Assembly: GCA_951804985.1 (NCBI GenBank) | Contig: OX638131.1 | Coordinates: 55,232,604 to 55,296,603 of the forward strand | DNA from: Dryomyza anilis | Taxonomy: Eukaryota; Arthropoda; Insecta; Diptera; Dryomyzidae | Direction of reading: 5' to 3' | Length of the DNA stretch: 64,000 bases | Notes under the pieces: model-generated | Databases searched by the model: none | Told to the model about the DNA's origin: nothing | Seen by the model: the letters and a program-made list of their open reading frames with translations, nothing else | Translations under genes and position numbers: made by a program | Part shown: one piece after another, positions 45,318 through 56,479 of the stretch | How the letters are laid out: each line of letters begins with the position of its first letter | Numbering within the stretch: position 1 is the first letter of the stretch

Positions 45318-48300
45318 TTTTTTTTTAATGTGGGATAAAAAATAGAGCCACTGCACTCAGACAGGGTTATATCCATTGTGCTGTGACCCAGTTCCCTGGT
45401 TTTTAATGATACTTCTTAGATTCATTATTGAATCTAAGAAGGCTATTGTGTGATAGAGAGTGAAGCTGATCCTCTCTCATCACGTCTGTGCCAAAGATCT
45501 GCCTTCTAATTCTAGAAAATGCTGGACAGTCACAGAGATAGTGCTCTGTGGTGCCAGTTTCTTCGTAGCAGGCAGAACATAAGGCGCTTTCGGCCAGGCC
45601 GATTGCGTTCATGTGTTTTTCACATGCGTTGTGTCCCGTTAGAAGTCCCGTCAGTTTTCTGCACTCCTTTCTACTTAAGGAAAGTAGAAACGAGGCCGAT
45701 CTTTTGGTTATCGTCGGTGTCATGAGCTTGGAGAATCTGCATTTCGTCTTATTCAGCCATCTGCTCTTGTGTGCGGAGGCGACCCAAGAGCTGATGACGA
45801 ATTTTCCCGTAGATGCAGGTAGTCCAAGCACAGGTTCTGGTCCAAATGGATTATCCTAAGATCCAGCACGTGCTAGTTCGTCAGATGTTTCATTGCCCGA
45901 AACTCCTTTATGGCCCGGCACCCAAATCAGTTTCAGTGTATTGTATTTACCAACACAATTGAGACGTGATCTGCATTGACGTACAATTTTGGATGTGATG
46001 ACCTGGTTGTTCAATGCCATAACAGCAGCCTGACTATCGCTGCAAACTGATATAGCCCTGTTCTGCCATCTATTATCCGCAATGTAGTCCATAGCCATAA
46101 GTATAGCATAGACTTCGGCTTGAAATACCGAGGCATTGTCGCCTAAGGCGAAGTAAAGTCTGCGGTCATCCGGTTCCACAAACACTCCAGCACCAGATCC
46201 CTGATCGGTTCTGGAGCCGTCTGTGAAAATACGGTGTGACCCTCTACCTGGCTCACAGTCAGACGTTAGCCAGTCTTGAATGTCAGGTTGGCAGACCTCA
46301 AAATTTCGTCTTGGTAATATTTCTGTTATCATTGCATCAGAGAGCATCTCCAGTAGACAGGTGTCTAATGGAGTGTCAAGTGCAATGTCAGAGATATTCC
46401 AGGGAACATTAAACCAGAAACCACCTCGTTTTAATCTCCCGCAGCCTTTCATGGCTTCGCCTTTGATGAAGATGTCAAGTGGTGGTAGGTTTAAGATTGC
46501 ATTCAGTGCTGGACCAGGTGTAGTGGGAAAGGCACCCGTAACACCCAGACACACGGTTCTCTGAATCTTGGCAAGACTAGTTGTCACGCATTTTCGCGAC
46601 AGTTTGTTCCACCAGACTACCGATGCATATGATATCATCGGTCTTATCATTGCCGTGTAAATCCATAAGGTTTTGCTCGGCGATAGTCCCCATGTTTTCC
46701 CAAAAATTCCTCTGCATTGCCAGAAGGCATTCAATGCTCGCGAAATTTTATTTTCAACATGTTTTGTCCAAAGTAGTTTACTATCTAGAGTTAAGCCCAG
46801 ATATTTTACTTCGTTAGACAGAGGAATAGTGACACCCTTAAGTACTGGTAGAGATAATCCTGTCATTATTCTTTTCCTAGTGAAGAGAACAATCCCTGTT
46901 TTGTGAGGGTTGACGGATAGTCCGTTTGCAGTACACCAGCTGTCAATTCGGTTCAATGAGTTTTGTGTTTTAACACAGACCTCATTGAGGGAAAAGCCTG
47001 TGGCAAGAATGGCAACATCAACTGCATAGGCCTGGGAATAGACCCTGGTCCATCGAGATCGTTGACTAGAGAGTCAACCAGCATACACCAGAGCAGGGGG
47101 GAGAGAACGCCTCCTTGAGGACAACCTCTATTCACCCCTGCCATAATATACTGACCGCACTCCGCCTCCGAAGTGATGGTCCTAAACATTAGCATTGACC
47201 TTAGCCATTTGACCAATGTTTCATCTATTCCATGCCTTCTAGCTGCGTCACACATTCCATCAAAAGTCGCATTATCAAAAGCACCCTCGATGTCAACAAA
47301 TATGCCCATCACGTGCATCTTCCTCTGAAAAGCATGCTTGATCCGGCCAACCAGATGTTGCAATGCTGTTTCACAGGATTTTCCACGTTGGTAGGCATGT
47401 TGTCTTGATGATAGTGGGTACCTTGACAGCGATGTTTTTCTGATGTGCAGCTCAACTAGTCTTTCTTGACACTTTAGTATGAAGGACATCATACTAATGG
47501 GTCTGAAGCTCTTGGCTATGGAATAGTCTTCTCTTCCAACTTTAGGAATGAAGGCTACTTTAACTAAACGCCAGGATGTCGGAATGTATGCCCATGCGAG
47601 ACTTGCTCTAAAGATCTTCTTTAGGCATGGTAGCAATTGGGTTATACCTTCCTGTAGCATGACTGGGTAGATGCCATCCGGTCCAGGTGACTTGAAGCCA
47701 TCAAAAGAGGCCACTGCGTATTGGATAGCTTCATCGTATACAACCAATCTGGCAACCTGCCAGTCATGTTTTGTCACATTAGAGTTGTTATTGCAGTCCC
47801 CAGTGCTGGGATTACAAAGTGGCCCTATGTGGATTTGATTTCCCGGAAAGTGAGTCTCAACTAGGACACTGAGTGCCTCTGTCTTAGACTCAGTATACGA
47901 GCCATCAGGTCTCCGCAGTGAGTCCAGTCGAGCAGTTCGGTCTCTTTTAAGAACTTGACCAATCTGCTAGTCTCACTGCAGGATTCGATGCTACTGCAGA
48001 AGTCTTTATAGGAAACACTTTTCGATTTACGAATTCGTTTCTTATACTCTTTCTGCTTAGCTCGATAAAGAAACCAGTCAGAGTCTAAGTTGCTCCTTAG
48101 GGCCCTATTTAGAAGCTTTCTGGAATCCTTGCGCAAGGTTTCAAGACAAGCGTTCCACCAAGGAACGGGAGGTCTAGATAAAGTTTTTCGTACCAGACGT
48201 GTTCGTTTAAAACTAGAATTTATGACATCGTTCATAACTTGAACAGACGTCTCAATACTTTCTTTGGTACGAATTCTGACAGGAATATTGAGGGAATTCT

Positions 48301-48730
48301 CAAGTTCATGTCTGAAGCGTGCCCAGTTCGTTTTTCTAGGGTTTCTTACCGTCATAGAGGGCAGCACCTCTCGGTCAGTATGAAACTCGATATACCTGTG
48401 GTCCGATAAAGAATCTTCTTTAAGAACCTTCCAGTTTAAGATTGACTCTCTCAGTCTACAGTTAGACAAAGATAGGTCAATCACTTCCTGTCTTCTAGCA
48501 GTCACAAAAGTGGGTTTATTACCAGTGTTGTGAATGTTCAGATTGGTGGTCATGATGAAGTCAAGGAGTCTGGTACCTCGCGCGTTGCATTTACTGCTGC
48601 CCCACACAGTGTGTTGAGCATTAGCGTCACAGCAAAGAATAAGGCCGGTCTTCTTAAGATCACAGTACTCTATGAGCTCAACAATTGCCTTTGGCGGAGG
48701 AGGCAGTAGTGAGTCATAGGGGAAGTAGCC
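45318..48730 (-). mobile_element. LINE-2, 5'-truncated LOA/I-type LINE inserted in copia
   Basis: 3,413 bp with a perfect 10-bp duplication CGTCAGCCAT (45,308-45,317 and 48,731-48,740). The 3' end reads CTGTCTGAGTGC, CTCTATTTTTTATCCCACATT and an A run. It starts inside the endonuclease, so it is 5'-truncated, as is usual for LINE insertions. It is about 95% identical to LINE-1 by eye. The copia protein frame continues across the site when one duplication copy is disregarded. Confidence 0.95.
45403..47777 (-). pseudogene. LINE-2 ORF2: RT, RNase H and C-terminus, broken
   Basis: 47,777-46,953 is RT: GFKSPGPDGIYPVML, VKVAFIPKVGREDY, AKSFRPISMMSFILKCQERL, GIFVDIEGAFDNATFDGM (catalytic Asp) and GCPQGGVLSPLLWCMLVDSL. 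A frameshift near 47,040 garbles the YADD box that is readable in LINE-1. 46,956-45,856 continues with the thumb (EVKYLGLTLDSKLLW, WIYTAMIRPMISYASVVWW) and a complete RNase H with IFTDGSRTDQGSGAGVFV, QAEVYAILMAMDYI, VCSDSQAAVMAL and LIWVPGHKGVSGNETSDELA. 45,831-45,403 is the C-terminal Cys/His tail. The RNase H domain places it among I/LOA-type LINEs. It is the best local reference for LINE-1. Confidence 0.9.
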
Positions 48731-49168
48731 CGTCAGCCATACTTTGCTTCTCAACTTCTGAATGTCGTTCAAATTTCGGTGACAAAATTGTCTATGCCAC
48801 AAATGAAGACACTCATTGGATAATAATGAAACATTTCCATGATTTTTATCGCACAGATCATATAAATTATCACGAATCTCTCCATCAGCAATTATTACAT
48901 TTTCGCCGATTCTGATGTAAAATTTATCACCTTCAAAATTAACCTTTATGCCCAGTCTGACCATGCTCTTGACAGACAACAGTCTGCCACCCAACTTTGG
49001 GTCATAAAGAACATCCTTCAATAGTATTTTATTTAATTTACCGTTGATATATCCTTGTCCGGTTGCCACTGCCTCCAATGCGTTACCATCGGCTATGTAT
49101 ATATTACTACTTATGTCGTCCATTTTCACAAAGAAATCTCGGTTGCTTGTCATATGACTGGCAAGCAA
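47861..49168 (-). pseudogene. chance chimeric ORF: copia protease/pre-integrase fused to LINE-2 endonuclease
   Basis: A 435-codon open frame. Residues 1 to ~143 (49,168-48,741) are copia: the post-protease region ASHMTSNRDFF, IYIADGNALEAVATGQGYI, LLSVKSMVRLGI, and the GAG-pre-integrase block LHLWHRQFCHRNLNDIQ. From about residue 147 (48,730 on) it is LINE endonuclease: GYFPYDSLLPPPP, LILCCDANAQHTVWGSS, VIDLSLSN and SLSDHRYIEFH (SDH catalytic motif), then VRNPRKTNWARF and RPPVPWWNACLETLRK. The LINE landed in frame, so the ORF stays open through the junction. The frame ends at 47,861 by a shift before the RT. There is no reason to think it is a functional fusion. Confidence 0.9.
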
Positions 49169-49503
49169 CCGCCAGAATCAATTACCCAACCGTCTCCTCT
49201 ACCACTTTTAAGACAGACGTGTTGGTCTTTTCTCTCTTGATTGGTTATGTGTGCTTCTCGATGCGGCTCGATGCAGCTTTTTCCAAAGAAAGCAATCTTT
49301 ATTATTGCAGTGATAACATTTCAGCAATTTCTTATTTCGAGAGCGTGCACCTTTTAAAGCTTCATTTGGTCCTTGCGTTTGTCCATCCAGCGTTGTTTCA
49401 CAGCGACGCTCAGCAACATCCATTAGCTTTTTCGATATATATTCAATATATATAGAATCTTCAATGGATGTAACCAACGCACCATACGACTTTGGTAAGC
49501 TAT
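48741..49503 (-). pseudogene. copia gag C-terminus and protease region
   Basis: Minus frames: 49,503-49,208 has LPKSYGALVTSIED and a single knuckle-like LKCYHCNNKDCFLWKK (nucleocapsid). 49,168-48,741 has the protease/pre-integrase part described in the chimeric ORF. The frame starts at gypsy B's duplication CTAT and joins the gag piece at 59,222-59,340 on the other side of that provirus. The DSGA protease active site itself is not clearly readable (near 49,180). Confidence 0.75.
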
Positions 49504-50102
49504 TGTTGTGTATCATAATCGTAGAGTTCACAGCTTACATATGATCCACTGTTGTGTATCATAATCGTGGAACTTACAGCGTGCTTATGATCCACAACAT
49601 AACATAACCAGTACATTTTTCTTTATGGCATACTTTTAGGGTTAAGCATTATGCATGTTAAACACAAACAGCATTTAATTGTCTTGGCGCACACAGCTTA
49701 ACATAGCACAGGTATGCACGCCCACGTTAAATAGGTCACTCAGATAAACGCTGACTTAGTTATTTTAGAATGATGAAAGTACTCAATTTATTGTGAAATT
49801 ATAAATACGCTGACTAAGTTATTTTAGCATGATGAAATTACTCAATTTATTGTGAAATTATAAGAATACGAGGTGTTAAGTAGAAGTTAAGTATAGACTA
49901 AGAATCAATTGTTTTCGATAAGCTGAACTGTCTACAAATAAGTGTTAAGTATAAGTGTAACCAACTTTTAAAGCGAAATAAAGTGTCTTGAAGTAAAAAA
50001 GACTCGGTTGTTTTAAATAATATAACGAAAGTAAAAAGGACTCAGTAAGTATAAATAGGATCAAGTTAAAGTCCTAGTAGAAGGACATTTTAACATACAA
50101 CA
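49504..50102 (+). repeat. gypsy B 5' LTR
   Basis: Begins TGTTGTGTATCATAATCG and ends TAACATACAACA. It contains internal direct repeats: a ~47-bp pair at its start (49,504-49,550; 49,551-49,595) and a ~55-bp pair (GCTGACTTAGTTATTTTAG at 49,749; GCTGACTAAGTTATTTTAG at 49,808). Both pairs lie in the presumed U3, where such repeats often hold promoter elements. Confidence 0.95.
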
Positions 50103-50969
50103 TTTTGGCGCAGCCGGTTTTCGGACCATACATCAACTCCCAAGGGACGAGAAGGACTGGATGGAGATTAATATTGGAAGAAATAACTATTTTGGATCAT
50201 GGAAAATATTTTTTGTATTTGTAAGTATTGTGAAAAATAGTGGATACAAAAAAAATGTGCGGTAAAAAAAAAAAAAAATGTGAATTTGTGATATAAAACA
50301 AAAGAAATATTTGAGAATTTTAATAAGCAAAAAATAATGGAATTATGAAAATTGACATTTGTAAAAATAAAATAAGGAACAATTGAAAAATTTCAAATAA
50401 ATTGTGGAATAAAATAAACTTTTAATAAAACTGTGAAATAAAATTGTGAAATGAATTACATAAATGATAAAATTTTATAAATCAGGAAATTAAATAAGTA
50501 AACTAAATGTTTTATAAAATTGATTAATTGATATATTGAAGAACATTTTTAAAGTAATTGTGAAACATTATAAAATAATTTGAGACATTTAATGATAATG
50601 ATTAATAAAATTGTAAATTTAATTAAATTGAATAAAAAAGGAATTTTGCTACAGCAATGTTTTTATAATGTCGCGAAATTAATTAAAGAACAATACTGGA
50701 AAATTAAAAAAAAAAATAAATTGAACAAAAAAGTTAATTTAGGATTCATAAATAATATGTTGATATGATTTTGAAATATAGATTAAAAAGTTTAAATAAT
50801 GAAACATAAAAATGTGATAAATAAGGTAGTGAAAAATTTAATAGATAATTTAAATAATGGTTAAAAGTTGATTTAATATGAAACTAGTAAAAACAAAATA
50901 AATAATTTAATTAAGAAAGGCATAGTTAATTATATGATTAAGTAAATGGAAAAATAAGAAACACTAATA
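50103..50969 (+). other. gypsy B leader with primer-binding site
   Basis: TGGCGCAGCCGG starts four bases after the 5' LTR. The rest is A-rich untranslated leader. A 62-codon frame at 50,580-50,768 is Lys/Asn-rich and not a recognised protein. Confidence 0.7.
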
Positions 50970-51760
50970 ATGGGTACTGAAAATGTATTGAAACGCGTTC
51001 ATTACGTTGTTCCTTACTTTTCTGGGGCAGAATCTCCATTATTAGAAACAGAATTATATAAATTTAATGAATGTTGTGAAACATTCATTAAATTAAGGAA
51101 TCAGATAATGAGGAATTTATTAAATGCGTTAAGATACGTTTGGAGGGAGATGCCTATAAATTAGTAAGGACAAAACAGTTTCAAAAAATAGATGAATTAT
51201 ACGAGTTGTTAAAAAATACGTACTTAAATGAAATTTCTTTAGAATTAGTACTAGAAGAGATTAAAAAGGCTTATCAAAATAGTAACGAGAGTTTGAGAAT
51301 GTTTGGTAGACGATTAGATGAGTTGCAATCCATGGCTTTGGAAATTGCAAGTAAAAAATACAGTAAAAAGATAAGTGAGGATGAAGTATTCAGATTAGAA
51401 TTACAGAGCTCAGTGTTGATCTCTTTTAAAGTAGGGGTGAAGGATCCAACTATAAAGGTTGTATTGTTGGGTAGTAAGTCAGAAACATTAGATGCATTGT
51501 TAGAAGAAGCTTTAAATGTACAGGCTGTTATGCAGCGAAGTCCAAGATCGGAAGAGGATGAATATAATTAAATGAAAAAACACAGTCAAGCGTTATATCG
51601 GAAAATAAATTGCAACAAATAAATAATGAAAGCAACTATAAAAGAAGTGTTCCAACATGTTCATTTTGTAGTAAATTGGGGCATACTAGGGATGAATGTA
51701 TTATTAGAAAAAATACGCCTTTCTGCTACGAATGTGGAACTTATGGTCACGAATCTAATT
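50970..51760 (+). pseudogene. gypsy B gag, broken
   Basis: 50,970-51,164 matches the capsid start of provirus A (KRVHYVVPYFSGAESPLLET). It then loses register around 51,080-51,140 and continues at 51,140-51,571 (EGDAYKLVRTKQF, SLRMFGRRLDELQSMALEIA, SFKVGVKDPT), where a stop occurs. Two zinc knuckles follow in the next open frame (CSFCSKLGHTRDEC at ~51,659; CYECGTYGHESNWIC at ~51,726). The third knuckle present in A is missing. Confidence 0.85.
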
Positions 51761-54700
51761 GGATATGTGCGAATAATAATAGTAATATAAGACAGAAAGA
51801 GTTAGGAATTGTAGATAAGACGTCGGAGGAGACTGTGATCAAATTTACTACTCCATTGCATTTCCATAGAACAGAGGAGACCAATGAATTAAAATATGAG
51901 GAAGAAGAAGGTGATCGCATAATATGCAGTGGGCATGGAGATAGCTTGGGTTTATCTAATGTAAGTGACGTTTTCATTGAAGTACCTTGCGAGGCAGCTA
52001 AAAATGGAAGACTTATTTTACTGGTAGACTCAGGAGCTGATGCCAGTATAGTAAAAGAAAATGCAATGACAAATTTGCCAGACTTTAACGAAAATATACA
52101 AAAGGATTTAAAAGGAGCTTTTGGTGGGTGTGTTAGAACATTAGGTTCCACCAAAGTCCAACATAGGAACATAGGGCGCTTAAGTTTATTGCTACATGTA
52201 GTGTCACTTAAACAAGGTGTACCAGCTGATGGAATAATAGGACGTGACAATTTATGGAATCGATCTGTAATAAATGCGATAGACAAAACAATAATATTCT
52301 TTGATAAACATAAAAACCATATTATAAAAGTACCAATGAAATCGCAGACAGAAATACAAAATATTTTTTACAATCAACAAATTAAAATTCAAGCGAGAAC
52401 CGCAAAGATAGTATCATTACGTTTAAAAACAAAAATTCCAATAGTGTTAATACATAAACAAGAAATTTTTCCAGGAGTATATTTGGGCGAAAGCATATCG
52501 AATGTTAGCAAAAATAGAGTTTATGTTTCAGTTTTAAATGCTACGGAAACAGAAATTATAATAGACAGTACTTTTAAACCAAAATTTTCGAATTTTAATC
52601 AGTATAAAGAATCGAATACCAATAATTCTACAATAAATAGCATAAATTCAGTAAACATTACAAACAGAATTAATAAATTATTAGAAGAAATGAAAATTGA
52701 TGAGACTTTAAATAAAGACGAAATCACATCTTTACAAAATATGTGTATTTCGTATAATGATGTTTTTCATTTAGACGGCGATGAATTAACATACACGCCA
52801 GCGCTTAAACATGAAATAGCAACACAGTGGAACCAGCCACCGATAAACCAAAAGCAATACAAATTGCCACACACTCATAGAGATGAAATCAACAGACAGG
52901 TTAATAAAATGTTGGATGACGGCATTATATCGCCGAGCATATCACCCTGGAATTCACCGATGTTGTTGGTTCCTAAAAAGAGCGGCAAGGACGGTAACAA
53001 AAAGTGGAGGCTAGTAATAGATTTCCGTGAATTGAACGACGTGACAATAAAACAAGTATTTCCGATTCCTCGAATCGACGAAATATTAGACCAATTAGGT
53101 CACAGTCGCTATTTTTCAACTTTAGACTTGGCAAGTGGTTATCATCAGGTACTAGTTGAAGAAGGAAAAAACAGCTTTTAGTACAGGACTTGGTCATTTC
53201 GAATTTAACAGAATGCCATTTGGCTTAACAGGTGCACCAGCTACCTTCCAAAGAATAATGAACCACATATTAACAGGTTTACAGGGTATAGATTGCTTTG
53301 TTTATCTTGATGATATAGTGGTGTATGGAAAAAATTTAGCTGAACATGAGCTTAGGCTGAGTAGAGTATTGCAATAATTAAGGGAACACAATCTAAAATT
53401 AAATACAGAAAAATGTCAGTTTTTGCGTCGCGAAGTTGTCTATTTAGGACATAAATGTACGGAGCTAGGTGCCCTGCCAGGTCCCTCTAAGGTTGAATGC
53501 GTAAAAAATATTCCGGTGCCGAGAAATAAAAAAGAAGTGCAAGCGTTTTTGGGATTAATTAATTATTACAGAAAATTTATAAGCAATATGGCAAAATTAT
53601 CATTACCAATAAATAAATTACTTAGAAAAGATGTTAAATTCACTTGGACAGACGATTGTCAAAGTTCATTTATTAAATTAAAAGAATCAATAATTTCACC
53701 ACCCATTCTCGCATATCCAGATTTTGCAAAACCTTTTTTACTTACAACAGATGCAAGTAACGAAGCAATAGGTGCGGTACTGTCACAAGGCAAAGTAGGG
53801 AGCGACCGACCAATAGCATTTGCTAGTAGGGCATTAAATGGAGCAGAAAAAAATTACTCCACCATTGAAAAGGAATTTTTAGCTATAGTCTGGGCAACGA
53901 AAAATTTTAGAGCTTATCTTCTAGGCCGACATTTTCAAATTTATACAGATCATCAACCATTACGTAGCACAGCAAATCTTAAAGATCAGACATCAAGGTT
54001 AGCCCGTTTCAGGCATAAATTATCAGAATATGATTACGAAATATCTTACAAACCAGGTAAACAGAATTTGAACGCAGATGCTATAAGTAGAATTTCACAT
54101 CCAGAACCAGATATTACTGCGGTCCAAACACGGTCTAAGACCACACAGAATAAATTAGATAATCAAATTTCAAAAACCAAAAAACAAGTGAACACGCCAG
54201 TACTGGATGAAATAACAACAGACATCAAGAACGAATTAAACTCAAGTCTACTATTAACTGACCCAGAGGAAATTAAAACTGTTATAAAAGACTTTCATGA
54301 CTCAGCATTAGGAGGTCACCAGGGCGCAGTGAAAACATATTTTAGAATCAGAAAACAATTTAAGTGGAAAGGTATGCAGAAACAAATAAAAGATTACGTT
54401 AAGAATTGTCAAAAATGCCAAGTAAATAAAAGTTCTAGGCTTACTAAAATGCCACTGGTTTTAACTGATACGCCTGTACGACCATTCGATAAAGTATACA
54501 TGGATCTTGTAGGTATTTTACCGGAAACTATATCTGGAAATAAATATATATTAACTTTTCAAGATGATTTTTCAAAATATATGTGCTGCGTAGCTATCCC
54601 AGACGCAGAAGCAAGCACTGTAGCAAAAGCATTTTACGACGAAATTATTACAAGACATAACATACCAAAAGTATTGATAACCGACAATGGTTCGAATTTT

Positions 54701-55292
54701 GTTTCAAAATTATTTTCGGACACGTGTAAATTGTTAGGAATTAAAAAGTTACATATTCCGCCATATCATCCACAGGCCAACGGCTCTTTGGAACGAAGCC
54801 ACCGACCATTAGCAGAGTATTTACGAAGTTTTGCGAAAGAGGATGGATCAAACTTTGACCAGTGGTTAAATACAGCAATGCATGTACACAATGTCCACGG
54901 GACAAACGCCTTTCCGTACTTTATACGGTTACGATTTTGAAATGCCAACCAATCTAAAACGCAAATGCTCACCAGTATATAATACCGATGATAGCAACAA
55001 GCTATTAAAATACCAAATTCAACGCACACACGAAATCGTACGACAAAATCAAGCCAGAGCCAAAGAAAAATCTAAGCAAAGCTATGAAAGCTCATTACAC
55101 CCAATAACATTCAAAGTAGGCGATAAAATTTTACTAAAAAATCAAAATAGGAAAAATAAATTTTCACTAGTTTGGGTGGGACCCTATGAGGTTCTTTCAA
55201 TAAAAAGCCCTGTAACGACTGAGATTTGTATCAAGGGTAAAGCGAAAAAATTTCATAATAATTTGTTAAAAGCATACAACAGTATAGTTTAA
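51610..55292 (+). pseudogene. gypsy B pol, several breaks
   Basis: Protease LLVDSGADASIV at ~52,020. RT with RLVIDFRELNDVT and FSTLDLASGYHQV, then a break at ~53,160 where a few codons present in A are lost. RT continues at 53,156-53,377 with YLDDIVVYGKN, followed by a TAA. From 53,423 comes the connection (LGHKCTELGALPGPSKVECV), RNase H TTDASNEAIGAVL (~53,748), integrase GGHQG...CQKCQVNK (~54,310-54,430), MDLVGILPE (~54,500) and TDNGSNF (~54,680). A ~20-bp loss near 54,890 shifts the frame, and the C-terminus with YEVLSIKSPVTT runs 54,882-55,292. Three defects make it non-functional as read. Confidence 0.92.
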
Positions 55293-56460
55293 ATAAACAC
55301 TGTAGAATTAAATAAACACTGTCTGCAACAAGAACCAATAATTTTTAACATCATTGAAATAACGTCAAATAGTTAGTGCAGGACAGAATAGCTAAGTATT
55401 ACATATTGAGAATGACTGGTATTGCTTCGTGTACTAACGAATTTGAAACTACAAAAGAAAAGAATAGAGAAAAACTATAATTTTTTTTAAATATAGATAT
55501 TAAATAAATTAATTTTAAATAATTTATAAAATCCAAAAAATTTAATGTAATATTGCCAAAATACAAATCGCAGAGATAATAGCTATGTATTAATTGAAGA
55601 TGACTAGCATTGAATATAAACAAATAACAAAATCAAGTTATTATTTGAGGTACGAATTTGCAAGGTATAAAAATTACGTTGTCATTAAAATTGCGATAGG
55701 TCAGTACCTACCTCAATGGCATTTTAAACATACATGTTCATTGTGCATAGAGCGCAATGCTCCCAGCTCATATTAATATAGAAGGCTTGAACATATTCAC
55801 ATGCCAACCGATTAAATGCACTTCAGCACTTTACAGGCAGAAGCCAATAACGTACTGGAACTGAAACGAGATACGGTAGTGCAGCGACAAAACTGTCTAA
55901 TATTTTTTATCATTAACAGAATTTTCATTCATGAAACTAAATATATTAATGCAGATATGCATTAATATAGCAAACTAACAAACTAACAAACGTTTTACAT
56001 TCATCATTACACGGTAATGAAAATAAATAAGTACAATTGAGATGTACAAAACTAAATATTTAACAACTTAATATAGCAAATACATTTATGTACTGCTAAG
56101 AGGTCGCGCGTGCTTATTTCTAAAATATTAGTTAGTGCATGAGTAAATAGCTAAGTATTGTTGAATATGACTAGCATTTAACCATGTACTACTGGGATTG
56201 TATATACAACATTTTGTATTACAACAATACAGAAACGTATTTAAATGTATGTTTCTAAACTAAATCATTTAGTACATGTTAACACATATATTAACTACTA
56301 TAAATATTTAAAGTATAATTATGGCCAACGCCTTAACAATATGTATTAAGGGGTAAAATGAGAAAGAAAACTACATAAAATTATTAAGGATTCCATTTAT
56401 ATATGTAAAAAAAATGGAATTTCGTTTTTTTACAATATGAAATAAAGAGCAAAACTTTAG
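55293..56460 (+). other. gypsy B pol-env spacer with repeated motif
   Basis: A non-coding block in which the pattern 'tagctaagtat ... gactgg/gactagcatt ... gtacta' appears at ~55,388, ~55,580 (partly) and ~56,147. Provirus C has the same pattern at ~63,431. An AGCTGTC-free, A/T-rich stretch follows. Env in such elements is usually made from a spliced RNA, so this spacer may hold an acceptor; none was assigned. Confidence 0.5.
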
Positions 56461-56479
56461 AATTGTCACACTGGTCCTG

